Positions 19,920 through 28,324 of a DNA stretch of 64,000 nt are shown piece after piece. The DNA lies in assembly GCF_014108865.1 (NCBI RefSeq), contig NZ_CP053928.1, forward strand, positions 4,464,001 through 4,528,000, read 5' to 3'. The position numbers were made by a program, and so were the translations under genes. The notes under the pieces were generated by a model, which worked only from the letters and a program-made list of their open reading frames with translations, was not told where the DNA came from and searched no databases. The stretch comes from Nocardioides sp. WS12. Lineage in GTDB: Bacteria; Actinomycetota; Actinomycetes; Propionibacteriales; Nocardioidaceae. The stretch's first letter is position 1. Every line of letters begins with the position of its first letter.

Positions 19920-21206
19920 GTGGGGGTCAAGCCGATCAGGGCATGGATGCACGAGCGCCACGCGCAGATGCCGATGGCGCGGTGGATGCTCGAGTTCGAC
20001 GAGCGTGAGGTCGAGCAGGACTTCGTCGCGTACGACGACAAGGCCGGCGTCGAGCAAGGGCGCTTCGCCATCGGGATCGGCCTCGTCTTCACCTTCTTCT
20101 ACAGCCTGATCGACCTCGTCGTCATCGAGGGCGACCTGCTCGGCGCAGCAATCATCCGGTTCGGCATCGTGCTCCCGGTCTTCGTGCTGAGCGCGTTCCT
20201 GCTTCGACTTCCGTTGGTGCAAAGGCAGTTCCAGCTGTTCAGCGTCGTCCTTCTCGCGGTGGTGCTGCTCTCCCTGGGCACCGCTTTCGCCCAGGTCACG
20301 GACATCTCGACCGAGTACGTCCGGGCGTCCTGCACGGTGACCCTCCTCGGCGGCATCGGGCTCCTCCGGCTGCGGATGCATGCCGCCACTGCCTGCGCCG
20401 CGCTGTACGCCGCCATCTGCGTGGGGTTGCCAGGCCTCGGAAGCAGCCCCGACGCCCTGGCCAGCCACCTGGCCCCTGTCGTCGGGCTGAGCGGCATTGC
20501 CTTGCTGATCGCCTACGCGCTGGAGAAGCTGCGCCGCACCGACTACCTGCGGCAACGCGAGGTGGAACTCGAACAGGCCCGTTCCGACGAACTGCTGCAC
20601 AACGTCCTGCCCGCAGCGATTGCCACCCGGCTGCGCACCGAGCGGGGCGCGATCGCCGAGTCGGCCGCCAATGTCAGCGTTCTTTTCTCCGACATCGTCG
20701 GCTTCACGACCGTCTCCGAGAGCCTGTCCGCCGAGGAGCTCGTGTCGCTGCTGGACACGATGTTCAGCGAGTTCGACCGTCTCTGCGACGGGCGCGGCAT
20801 CGAGAAGATCAAGACCGTCGGCGACGCCTACATGGCCGTGGCCGGACTGCCGACGCCCGATCTGGACCATGCCGCGTCGATGGCAGAACTCGCGATGGAC
20901 ATGCAGCGTGCCTCGACCCGACTGGCGGCGGGCTGGCCGAGCCCGATCGCGATGCGGATCGGCATCTCGTCGGGACCGGTCGTCGCGGGCGTCATCGGCC
21001 AGCGCAAGTTCACCTACGACCTGTGGGGCGACACCGTGAACACGGCCAGCCGGATGGAGTCACACGGCCGTCCGCACCGGATCCAGGTCTCGGCGACCAC
21101 CCATGCCCTGCTGGAGAGCCGCTACACCTTCAGTGCCCCGCAGGTGGTCGACATCAAGGGCAAGGGCCCGATGACGACCTACTACCTACTCGGCGCCCTG
21201 GGCTGA
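19920..21206 (+). CDS. Membrane-bound class III adenylate cyclase
   Basis: It makes cAMP from ATP. The 428-residue product has about six hydrophobic helices (roughly residues 45-215), a short linker helix and a C-terminal cyclase domain from about 253. The metal-binding VLFSDIVGFTTV lies near 254. KTVGDAYMAV near 298 carries the adenine-selecting Lys. YDLWGDTVNTASRME near 364 has the second specificity Asp and the Asn and Arg of the transition-state site. The Lys/Asp pair points to ATP rather than GTP. The GTG at 19920 is preferred; an ATG at 19947 is possible. The 3' end overlaps the opposite SCO4848-type gene by 21 bases. Confidence 0.9.
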   Translation: MGVKPIRAWMHERHAQMPMARWMLEFDEREVEQDFVAYDDKAGVEQGRFAIGIGLVFTFFYSLIDLVVIEGDLLGAAIIRFGIVLPVFVLSAFLLRLPLVQRQFQLFSVVLLAVVLLSLGTAFAQVTDISTEYVRASCTVTLLGGIGLLRLRMHAATACAALYAAICVGLPGLGSSPDALASHLAPVVGLSGIALLIAYALEKLRRTDYLRQREVELEQARSDELLHNVLPAAIATRLRTERGAIAESAANVSVLFSDIVGFTTVSESLSAEELVSLLDTMFSEFDRLCDGRGIEKIKTVGDAYMAVAGLPTPDLDHAASMAELAMDMQRASTRLAAGWPSPIAMRIGISSGPVVAGVIGQRKFTYDLWGDTVNTASRMESHGRPHRIQVSATTHALLESRYTFSAPQVVDIKGKGPMTTYYLLGALG

Positions 21207-21428
21207 CTCCTTCGAAGCCCGCAGCGCCTTCCAGCCCAACGAACCGAGCAGGCCGGCGATCACGAAATTCACGACGATCAGCACGGTGTGGGCGACCCAG
21301 TAGCCGGTGGCGCGGTCCTCGCCGGCGTCGTACGCGGAGTAGAGGTTCTTCGCGAAGTTGCCGAAGGAGAAGACGTTCCAGACCGCGACGGTCAGGAGCA
21401 GGATGGCGTGCTTGCGTTCGAACTTCAC
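21186..21428 (-). CDS. SCO4848-family small membrane protein
   Basis: An 80-residue protein with two hydrophobic helices (HAILLLTVAVWNVFSFGNF, then TVLIVVNFVIAGLLGSLGW) that resembles the conserved actinobacterial SCO4848 family of unknown function. The likely start is GTG at 21428 (MKFERKHAILLLTV); upstream codons to 21506 look non-coding. It lies 22 bases after the YihY gene on the same strand and overlaps the cyclase end tail to tail. Confidence 0.75.
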   Translation of the reverse strand: MKFERKHAILLLTVAVWNVFSFGNFAKNLYSAYDAGEDRATGYWVAHTVLIVVNFVIAGLLGSLGWKALRASKESAQGAE

Positions 21429-21450
21429 TCGTTCATCCTCCCAGAGCGAC

Positions 21451-22491
21451 TCAGTGCCGCCGGCGCCGGCCGAGCCGGGCACCCAGGAGCAGGCCCAACA
21501 CACCACCGACCGCCAGCGGGGGCGCCCAGCCGGGTCCTGCCGCGGCGTCCTGCTCCGGCCGCGTCACCGTCGCCACCGCGACGGGCAGCAGCGCGGCACG
21601 GCGGGCGTCCCGTTCGTCCCGTGCCACCGGACTGGTGTGGGCCCAGGCCGCGGCGTAGAGGATCACCCGTGAGAAGTAGTTGATCCAGACCAGCAGAATC
21701 AACGCGATCCCGAACGCCTGGAACGCCGGCTGGCCGCGGGTGCTCACCAGCAGCAGGCCGGAGAGTTGCTTGAGGGCCTCGAAGCCGATCGCCCCGAGCC
21801 AGGCGCCCGACCACAGGGCGCTGGCCGGCACCGGGGGGCGGGCGAGCAGGCGGAAGATGAGGAAGAAGAGCAGGGCCGAGGTCGCCAGCCCCACGGCCAG
21901 GGCGAGCACGGTCACCAGCCAGCCGAGCCCGCCGCCGAGGTTGACCAGGTCGAGCACCTGCTCCGACATCCGCGTCAGGACGCCGGACACGGCGACGCTG
22001 AGCAGCAGCACGGCCCCCAGCACGACCAGGGTGAGCAGGTCGCGCAGTTTGCCGATGACGAAGCTCGGCTGCAGCCGCTCGGGCATCTCGAAGAGCACGA
22101 TCAGCGCCGTCTGGAGCGAGGAGAGCCAGCCCAGCCCGGCGTACAGGACACCGGCGAGGCCGATCAGCCCGACGGCTCCGGCAGCGCTCTGGATGTCTTC
22201 GAGTGGGATCTCGTTCGCACCGGTGCCGACGAGGCCGGGCAGCACCTCGTCGATGGCGTCGAGCAGCGCGTCCTGGGCGTCAGGGAACGCGCGGGCGACG
22301 TACCCCACCGTGAAGAAGGCGAGGGCCAGCACCGGGAAGACCGAGAGGAAGCCGAAGTACGTGACGCCGCCAGCCTGCTGGCCGCCCTTGACCTCGGAGA
22401 AGTGCTCCTGCATCCGGACCGCATGGTCGACGAACGGCGATCGCGCGCGCACCTGCGCAATCCGGGCCTTCACGCGGTCAGCGAGTTTCAT
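21451..22491 (-). CDS. YihY/BrkB family inner-membrane protein
   Basis: A 346-residue protein with about six hydrophobic helices. The YihY-family core QQAGGVTYFGFLSVFPVLAL lies near residue 38, with IDEVLPGLVG and a later LARPPVPASALWSGAWLGA. The family was once called ribonuclease BN in error and now has no firm function; an envelope or transport role is possible. The ATG at 22491 (MKLADRVKARIAQ) overlaps the upstream RNA-ligase-like gene by 4 bases, so both are co-translated. A basic C-terminal tail (GRRRRH) follows a last hydrophobic segment. Confidence 0.87.
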   Translation of the reverse strand: MKLADRVKARIAQVRARSPFVDHAVRMQEHFSEVKGGQQAGGVTYFGFLSVFPVLALAFFTVGYVARAFPDAQDALLDAIDEVLPGLVGTGANEIPLEDIQSAAGAVGLIGLAGVLYAGLGWLSSLQTALIVLFEMPERLQPSFVIGKLRDLLTLVVLGAVLLLSVAVSGVLTRMSEQVLDLVNLGGGLGWLVTVLALAVGLATSALLFFLIFRLLARPPVPASALWSGAWLGAIGFEALKQLSGLLLVSTRGQPAFQAFGIALILLVWINYFSRVILYAAAWAHTSPVARDERDARRAALLPVAVATVTRPEQDAAAGPGWAPPLAVGGVLGLLLGARLGRRRRH

Positions 22492-22994
22492 CGCAGGGGG
22501 AAGGTACGGGCGGCCTTCCAGCCCTCCTCCTGGTCGTGGACGTAGAGATGGAAGTCCCGTACCCCGAAACGACAATCGAAACCCGCCAGGTCGTCGAAGG
22601 CCTGGTCCAGGACCGGGTCATCAAGATGGTGGGCCACGGTGACGTGCGGGTGGTACGGAAAGCCCAGGTCGATCGCCAGCGGCCCCTTGCGTACGGCGTC
22701 CGCCAGCAACTCACACTGCGAGATGCCCTCGACGAGGCCGACGAACACGACGGGCGAGACCGGCCGGAACGTGCCGGTGCCGCGCAGGTGGACCGTGAAC
22801 GCGTCCATGCTGGCCCCGGCGGCAGCGAGGTGTTCCTCGATCTCGGCCAGGTCACCGTCGACCTCGATCGGCGGGATCAGTGTGATGTGGCTCGGCACGC
22901 CCTCTGCGGTCGGATCGCCGATCTCGAGGCGGTAGTCGTAGAGCTCGGACGCCCAGGGCTCCGGCACCGCGACGGCCACGCCGATGACCGGCAT
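22488..22994 (-). CDS. 2'-5' RNA ligase / 2H phosphoesterase family protein
   Basis: A 168-residue member of the 2H phosphoesterase superfamily (LigT/ThpR type), which acts on 2',3'-cyclic phosphates or 2'-5' linked RNA. Both catalytic motifs are present: HITL near residue 36 and HVTV near 117. The cellular substrate is unknown. It overlaps the downstream YihY gene by 4 bases and abuts the trpS stop, which fits an operon with trpS. This order is common in actinobacteria. Confidence 0.85.
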   Translation of the reverse strand: MPVIGVAVAVPEPWASELYDYRLEIGDPTAEGVPSHITLIPPIEVDGDLAEIEEHLAAAGASMDAFTVHLRGTGTFRPVSPVVFVGLVEGISQCELLADAVRKGPLAIDLGFPYHPHVTVAHHLDDPVLDQAFDDLAGFDCRFGVRDFHLYVHDQEEGWKAARTFPLR

Positions 22995-24091
22995 CAGGCG
23001 CCCGCCGCGGGGGTCGGAGCGGACGGGGCCACGAAGCCGACGCGCTGGTAGACGTCCTTGAGCGTGGCCTCGGCGATCGCGTTGGCCGCAGCCGCTCCGT
23101 CGGCCAGCACCTGCGTCAGGTAGGTCTGGTCGTCCAGAAGTTCCAGGGTCCGCTCACGGAACGGGGTCACGAAGTTGACCACCACCTCGGCGAGGTCCTT
23201 CTTCAGGTCGCCGTACATCTTGCCGGCGTACTGCTCCTCGAGGGCCGTGACGGCCTCGCCGGTCAGCGCGGAGTAGATGGTGAGCAGGTTGCTGACGCCG
23301 GGCTTCGCCTCGGGATCGAACCGGATGCTCGTGTCGGAGTCCGTCACGGCGCTACGGATCTTCTTCGCCGTCGCCTTCGGGTCGTCGAGCAGGAACACGC
23401 AACCGGCGCCGCCGACGCTCTTCGACATCCGCTTCTCGGGATGCTGCAGGTCGTAGATCTTGGCGGTGGTCTTGAGGATGTACGGCTCGGGCAGCCGGAA
23501 GGTCTTCTTGAAGCGGCCGTTGAAGCGCTGGGCCAGGTCGCGGGTCAGCTCGAGGTGCTGGCGCTGGTCCTCACCCACCGGCACGTAGTGCGGGCGGTAG
23601 AGCAAGATGTCGGCGGCCTGCAGGATCGGGTACGTGAACAGGCCGACGCTGGCCGCGCCCTCGCCACCCTTGGCGGACTTGTCCTTGAACTGGGTCATCC
23701 GGCGGGCCTCGCCGAAGCCGGTCAAGCCGTTGAGGACCCAGGCCAGTTGCGGGTGGGCGGGCACGTGGCTCTGCACGAAGATCGACGACTTCGCCGGGTC
23801 GACGCCCGCCGCGATCAGCTGGGCGGCGCTGCGCAGGGTGCGCTCGCGCAGGACCTTCGGATCCCATTCGACGGTGATCGCGTGCAGGTCGGCGATGAAG
23901 AAGAACGGCTGGTGGTCACGCTGCAGGTCCACCCACTGCCGGATCGCGCCGACGTAGTTGCCGAGCTGGAAGGAATCCGAGGTCGGCTGGATCCCGGAGA
24001 GGACCCGCGGGCGTGCTGCTCCCTCGGGTGCCGCTGGCTGGGCGGTTTCCGGCACAGGCGTGTGCTCGGTCGTGGCGGACATGAGGTGCAT
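22994..24091 (-). CDS. trpS: Tryptophan--tRNA ligase
   Basis: This class I aminoacyl-tRNA synthetase charges tRNA-Trp with tryptophan in the cytoplasm. The nucleotide-binding HIGH-like region reads GIQPTSDSFQLGNYVGAIRQ (near residue 34) with Gln in place of the usual His. The second signature is KRMSKSVGG (near 222). The product is 365 residues from ATG 24091; an in-frame ATG at 24082 is an alternative. The N-terminal 25 residues are low-complexity Pro/Ala. It heads the group trpS, RNA-ligase-like gene, YihY and SCO4848-type gene. Confidence 0.95.
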   Translation of the reverse strand: MHLMSATTEHTPVPETAQPAAPEGAARPRVLSGIQPTSDSFQLGNYVGAIRQWVDLQRDHQPFFFIADLHAITVEWDPKVLRERTLRSAAQLIAAGVDPAKSSIFVQSHVPAHPQLAWVLNGLTGFGEARRMTQFKDKSAKGGEGAASVGLFTYPILQAADILLYRPHYVPVGEDQRQHLELTRDLAQRFNGRFKKTFRLPEPYILKTTAKIYDLQHPEKRMSKSVGGAGCVFLLDDPKATAKKIRSAVTDSDTSIRFDPEAKPGVSNLLTIYSALTGEAVTALEEQYAGKMYGDLKKDLAEVVVNFVTPFRERTLELLDDQTYLTQVLADGAAAANAIAEATLKDVYQRVGFVAPSAPTPAAGA

Positions 24092-24133
24092 TCTCTCAGG
24101 CCCACCCAGTGGCCCGACCAGATGGTGTCCGCG

Positions 24134-25360
24134 TCAGGCGGCGGGCACTGTGCCAGCGCGCCGATGCGCTACCGCAGAGACCAGCAGGATCGCGACGCCG
24201 ACGGCGGCCAGACCCGCACCGACGAGCGCGGGGGCGCGATAGCCGTAGCCGGCCGCGATGACCAGGCCACCGAGCCAGGCGCCCAGCGCGTTGGCGATGT
24301 TGAGCGCTGCGTGGTTCATGGCGGCACCGAGCGTGACCGCTCCCCCGGCGACGTCCATCAGCCGCAGCTGCAGGTTGACCACCAGCACCGAGCCAGTGGC
24401 CGTGACCAGGAAGGCGACGGGCAGCAGGCCCCAGCCAGTGGGCGCGGCGACGTAGTAGACGAGCATCAGGACGACGCCGGTCGCTCCCGAGAGAAGCAGG
24501 CTGCGGAACACCGACCAGGCCGCGAGCTCCCCGGCGAGCCACGTGCCGACGACCATGCCGAGGCCGAGCGCCAGCACGAACACGGGGACGGTGCCGCGCT
24601 CGAGGCCGCCCACGTCGGTGACCGTCTTGGCGATGTAGGAGTAGACGGCGAACATGCCACCGAAGCCCACGGCACCGACGGCCATCGTGAGCCAGACCTG
24701 GAGGCTGCCGAAGAACTCCCGGGCTTCCTTGCGGCCGCTGGCCTCCGAGTCGCCCGGCACCGACGGCACCGCTGCCAGCACCATCGCCATGGTCGCCAGG
24801 GCGAGCAGTCCACCGAGGAGGTACGTCGACCGCCAGCCGACCTGCTGGCCGAGGAAGGTGGCCAGCGGGACGCCGACGACGTTGGCGATCGAGAGGCCGA
24901 GCATCACGCTCGCGATGGCGCGGCCGCGGCGTTCGGGCGTGACCAGGCTGGCGGCCACCAGGCTCGCCACTCCGAAGTAGGCGCCGTGCGGCAGGCCGTC
25001 GAGGAACCGGGCCACCGTGAGCACCTCGAAGTTCGGGGCGAACGCGCTGAGCAGGTTGAAGGCGCCGTACGCGGCCATCAGCCAGACGAGCATCGCCCGA
25101 CGCGGCAGGGCCGCACCGAAGAACGCCAGGATCGGTACGCCGACCACGACGCCGATCGCGTAGGCGGAGATGATGTGGCCGGCCGTCGGCACGGACACGT
25201 CGACGCCCTCGGCCACCTCGGGCAGCACGCCCATGGTCATGAACTCGGTGGTGCCGATGGTGAAACCGCCGACCGCGAGCGCCAGGATCGCCAGCACGGG
25301 TCGAGCGTGGGACACCGCCGGGCTGGCCTCGATGGAGGTCGTCGTCGGCGTGGAAGTCAC
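24134..25360 (-). CDS. MFS transporter, DHA1-type drug or sugar exporter
   Basis: A 408-residue, 12-helix major facilitator of the AraJ/Cmx/YdhP type, probably an efflux pump. The start TTEFMTMGVLPEVAEGVDVS is typical of these carriers. Motif A region appears as GVPILAFFGAALPRRAML near 75, and the D-x-x-R-like FLDGLPHGAYFGVASL near 119. It is followed on the plus side by the SDR gene with a 29-base gap; they share strand and could be read together. The substrate is not evident. Confidence 0.87.
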   Translation of the reverse strand: MTSTPTTTSIEASPAVSHARPVLAILALAVGGFTIGTTEFMTMGVLPEVAEGVDVSVPTAGHIISAYAIGVVVGVPILAFFGAALPRRAMLVWLMAAYGAFNLLSAFAPNFEVLTVARFLDGLPHGAYFGVASLVAASLVTPERRGRAIASVMLGLSIANVVGVPLATFLGQQVGWRSTYLLGGLLALATMAMVLAAVPSVPGDSEASGRKEAREFFGSLQVWLTMAVGAVGFGGMFAVYSYIAKTVTDVGGLERGTVPVFVLALGLGMVVGTWLAGELAAWSVFRSLLLSGATGVVLMLVYYVAAPTGWGLLPVAFLVTATGSVLVVNLQLRLMDVAGGAVTLGAAMNHAALNIANALGAWLGGLVIAAGYGYRAPALVGAGLAAVGVAILLVSAVAHRRAGTVPAA

Positions 25361-25389
25361 GTGGAACCGTAACCGGTGACGCCGGTGGG

Positions 25390-26232
25390 CTATTCCTCCA
25401 CGTCGCCCGATGCGCGGCGCGCACGCTCTTCATAGGCCGCCCTGGCTGCCGGGTCGGCCGAGCTCAGTACGTCGCCGGCTCTCGTCGCGCGTGACATGGC
25501 GTCCTGCACGAAGCGCGGCAACGCCAGCGTCGACTTGCCGAGCCCCTGGGTCCAGCGCGGGACCCACATCTCGGCCTTCGGCTTGAGCACCGCCGCCTCG
25601 ATCACCTCGGCGACGTCGTCAGCGGTGACCGGCTTGATGCCCCGCGCCGCGGGCACGCCGGCGGCGAGCTCGGTCTGTACGACGGTCGGGAGGATCACCG
25701 TGACATCGATGCCGTCGCCTGCCAGCTCCTGGCGGATCGCCTCGCTGAACCCGACCACGGCGAACTTGGAGGCGGAGTAGGTCGCACCGTGGGGCACGGC
25801 GACCCGACCGACCGCCGAGGCGACGTTGATGACGTGGCCCCGGCCACGATCGACCATGCCCGGCACGACCGCCTTGGTCCCGTTGATCACCCCATGGACG
25901 TTGACGTCCATGATCGTGCGGGCAACCCCCTCGGTCTCCTTGAGGACCGACCCGAGCGGCATGATCCCGGCGTTGTTGACCAGCACGTCCCAGGGGCCGA
26001 GGTGACCCACCTCGGCGAGGAAGCTCGTCCAGGAGTCGACGTCGGTGACGTCGAGGCGGGCGGCGACCACGTTGTCGCCGTACGCACCGGCGACCTCGTT
26101 GGCCAGGTCCAGGTCGAGGTCGCCGATCGCGACCTTCGCGCCCTGGCGGGCGAAGCGGTCGACGGTGGCACGGCCGATGCCGCGCGCGCCTCCGGTGACG
26201 ATGACGGACAGGCCGGCGATGGATCGGGACAC
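25390..26232 (-). CDS. SDR family oxidoreductase
   Basis: A 280-residue classical short-chain dehydrogenase. The cofactor-binding TGGARGIG lies near residue 13, with an Asp at the end of beta-2 (IGDLDLDLA) favouring NAD(H). NNAG lies near 87, and the active-site Ser, Tyr and Lys in NVASAVGRVAVPHGATYSASK (Tyr near 151, Lys near 155). It sits 16 bases after the cytochrome P450 gene on the same strand, so the two probably act on the same alcohol/ketone or fatty substrate. The substrate is unknown. Confidence 0.9.
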   Translation of the reverse strand: MSRSIAGLSVIVTGGARGIGRATVDRFARQGAKVAIGDLDLDLANEVAGAYGDNVVAARLDVTDVDSWTSFLAEVGHLGPWDVLVNNAGIMPLGSVLKETEGVARTIMDVNVHGVINGTKAVVPGMVDRGRGHVINVASAVGRVAVPHGATYSASKFAVVGFSEAIRQELAGDGIDVTVILPTVVQTELAAGVPAARGIKPVTADDVAEVIEAAVLKPKAEMWVPRWTQGLGKSTLALPRFVQDAMSRATRAGDVLSSADPAARAAYEERARRASGDVEE

Positions 26233-26248
26233 AGTGGTTCCTCCGGTT

Positions 26249-27589
26249 TCAGAGACGGACGAGGTTGATCGGTTGGCCGTCCTTCGGGAACGGCAGCGAG
26301 TGGTTGTCGAGGGGCGCGACGTAGTCGGGATCGACGCTCCAGCGATGGGTGCGCAGCAGCCGGTGCAGGATCGCCTTGACCTCCGCGCCCGCGAAGTGGA
26401 GCCCGATGCACTTGTGGACTCCGCCCGCGAACGGCGACCAGGCGTAGCGGTGCGACTTGTCCTCGCGGCGCTCCGGGCCGAACCGGTCAGGGTCGAAGCG
26501 GGTGGGGTCGCTCCACAGATCCGCCATCAGGTGCGACAATTGGAGCCCGACTGCAACCTGCGTGCCTGCAGGGATGCGGACGCCCTGGACGACGGTGTCC
26601 TTGACCGTGCTCCGCGCGAGCATGGGGACCGGGGCGCGCAGTCGAAGGCATTCCTTCATCACCAGGTCGAGCGCCGTCAGCTGCTCGAGCTCAGCCAGGG
26701 TCGGCTCGTCCCCCAGTGCCAGCGACTCCGCCCGGCATCGCTGCTGCCACTCCGGGTGCTGGCCGAGGTACTGCAGCATCGTCGACGTGGTGATCGTCGA
26801 CGTGTCGTGGGCGGCCATCATCAGGAAGATCATGTGGTTGACGACGTCGTCGTCGCTGAAGCGCTCGCCGTCATCGGTCTCGATGTGGCACAGCACGGAC
26901 AACAGGTCAGCCGTGCGTTCGGTCCGCTTCGCGGGCAGGTAGTGCCGCAGGAAATCCTCGAGCACGGCCCGGCCGCGGTATGCCCGTCCCCACCGGGTGA
27001 ACGGCACCCGGGCCCGGACCACCCCCGACGCGGCCTGGACGCAGTCGATGAACGCGCGGTTCACGCGATCCATCTCGTCGGGCGACGTGTCGCTGGCTCC
27101 GCCCATGAAGGTGTCGGCTGCGATGTCGAGGGTGAGTTGCTTCAGGGCCGGGTAGCAACGAAAGTCCGTTCCGACCTCCCACGCCTCGATGCCCCGAGCG
27201 ATGGCGGGATGCATCGGCGCGACGTACGACGCCAGGCGATCGCGAGTGAAGGCCTCCTGCATGATCCGCCGGTGGGTGTGGTGCTCCTCGAAGTCGAGCA
27301 GCATCAGGCCGCGGCCAAAGAAGGGCCCGACGAGCCGTCCCCAGGCCGGTCCGTTGGCGAACGCCTTGTCGGCGTTGCGCAGCGCCTCCTCGCAGGCGTC
27401 CGGCCCGAGCAGCATCACGAAGGTCTGTCCCAGGAAGGGGAACGGCGACACCGGTCCGTAGGTGTCCCACTGGTGCTGCATGAGCGCCGCAGGGTCCTTC
27501 GCGTAGGCGGTGACCCGACCCAGCAGTGGCAGTCCGCGGTCTCCGCGCTGGACAGCCGGGACCTCGCGCGTCATCTGTCCTGCGGTCAT
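26249..27589 (-). CDS. Cytochrome P450
   Basis: A 446-residue soluble haem monooxygenase. The I-helix oxygen site is MAAHDTSTITTS (near 257), the ExxR pair ECLR (near 312), and the haem loop FAGGVHKCIG with Cys near 394. The I-helix has Ala-His-Asp-Thr where the usual motif is Ala-Gly-x-Asp/Glu-Thr. The ATG at 27589 follows GAGAGG; the longer upstream frame is unsupported. No ferredoxin or ferredoxin reductase lies nearby, so electrons must come from elsewhere. It is co-oriented with the SDR gene and divergent from a TetR regulator that probably controls both. Confidence 0.92.
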   Translation of the reverse strand: MTAGQMTREVPAVQRGDRGLPLLGRVTAYAKDPAALMQHQWDTYGPVSPFPFLGQTFVMLLGPDACEEALRNADKAFANGPAWGRLVGPFFGRGLMLLDFEEHHTHRRIMQEAFTRDRLASYVAPMHPAIARGIEAWEVGTDFRCYPALKQLTLDIAADTFMGGASDTSPDEMDRVNRAFIDCVQAASGVVRARVPFTRWGRAYRGRAVLEDFLRHYLPAKRTERTADLLSVLCHIETDDGERFSDDDVVNHMIFLMMAAHDTSTITTSTMLQYLGQHPEWQQRCRAESLALGDEPTLAELEQLTALDLVMKECLRLRAPVPMLARSTVKDTVVQGVRIPAGTQVAVGLQLSHLMADLWSDPTRFDPDRFGPERREDKSHRYAWSPFAGGVHKCIGLHFAGAEVKAILHRLLRTHRWSVDPDYVAPLDNHSLPFPKDGQPINLVRL

Positions 27590-27700
27590 CGCCGACCTCT
27601 CTGGCGCGACGGGCGTCACGACCTCAACGTGCCCAGCGTCATTCAGGAAGGGCGCCCTGTCAACCTTCTCCTGACGACACCGACGTGCGAGGCTGGCCCC

Positions 27701-28303
27701 GTGGCAGTCCAGTCGGGAACCTATCGAGGCGTGAGCGCGCAGGACCGTGCCGCCGAGCGACGGGTGCGCCTGCTCGACGCGACTCTCTCCGTGTGGGCCG
27801 ACCGGGAGGCGCGGACCACCATGACGGCGGTCTGCGCCGCGGCCGGCTTGTCGGAGCGGTACTTCTACGAGAGCTTCACCGGTCTCGACGAGGCCCAGCA
27901 CGCCGTCCTCGAAGCCGTCGCCACCGAGATCGAGACGACGGCCCTCGCGGCCGCCGAGGCGGCCGGCGACGAACCCGGTCGGCGGATCCGGGCCGCGGTC
28001 GCCGCGTTCGTCGACCTGCTACTCGCCGATCCGCGCAAGGGTCGGGTCGCCATCATCGAGGCCGGCGCGATGCCGGCCCTCCGTTCCCGGCGGACCGAAC
28101 TGCTCCGCCACTTCGCCCGCCTGGCCGCCGAACAGGCCCACGAGATGCACGGCCAGCGCCGACACGAGGACGAACTGGCCGGACTGCTCTTCATCGGCGG
28201 CGTCGCCGAGGTCGTCACGGCGTGGCTGGACGGTGCACTGGACGCGTCGGCCGAGGAACTGGTCGAGACCGCGAGTCGCGGGTTCCTCGGGCTCTACGCC
28301 TGA
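27701..28303 (+). CDS. TetR family transcriptional regulator
   Basis: A 200-residue repressor-type protein. The N-terminal helix-turn-helix ARTTMTAVCAAAGLSERYFY (about 33-52) is followed by a helical ligand domain. The start is GTG at 27701. It diverges from the P450-SDR genes with a 111-base gap. That gap holds a 10-base palindrome AGGGCGCCCT (27649-27658) and a looser inverted pair TCAGGA/TCCTGA (27643-27674), the most likely operator. The ligand may be the P450 substrate. Confidence 0.9.
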   Translation: MAVQSGTYRGVSAQDRAAERRVRLLDATLSVWADREARTTMTAVCAAAGLSERYFYESFTGLDEAQHAVLEAVATEIETTALAAAEAAGDEPGRRIRAAVAAFVDLLLADPRKGRVAIIEAGAMPALRSRRTELLRHFARLAAEQAHEMHGQRRHEDELAGLLFIGGVAEVVTAWLDGALDASAEELVETASRGFLGLYA

Positions 28304-28324
28304 CGGTCAGGGCCGACCGCGGGC

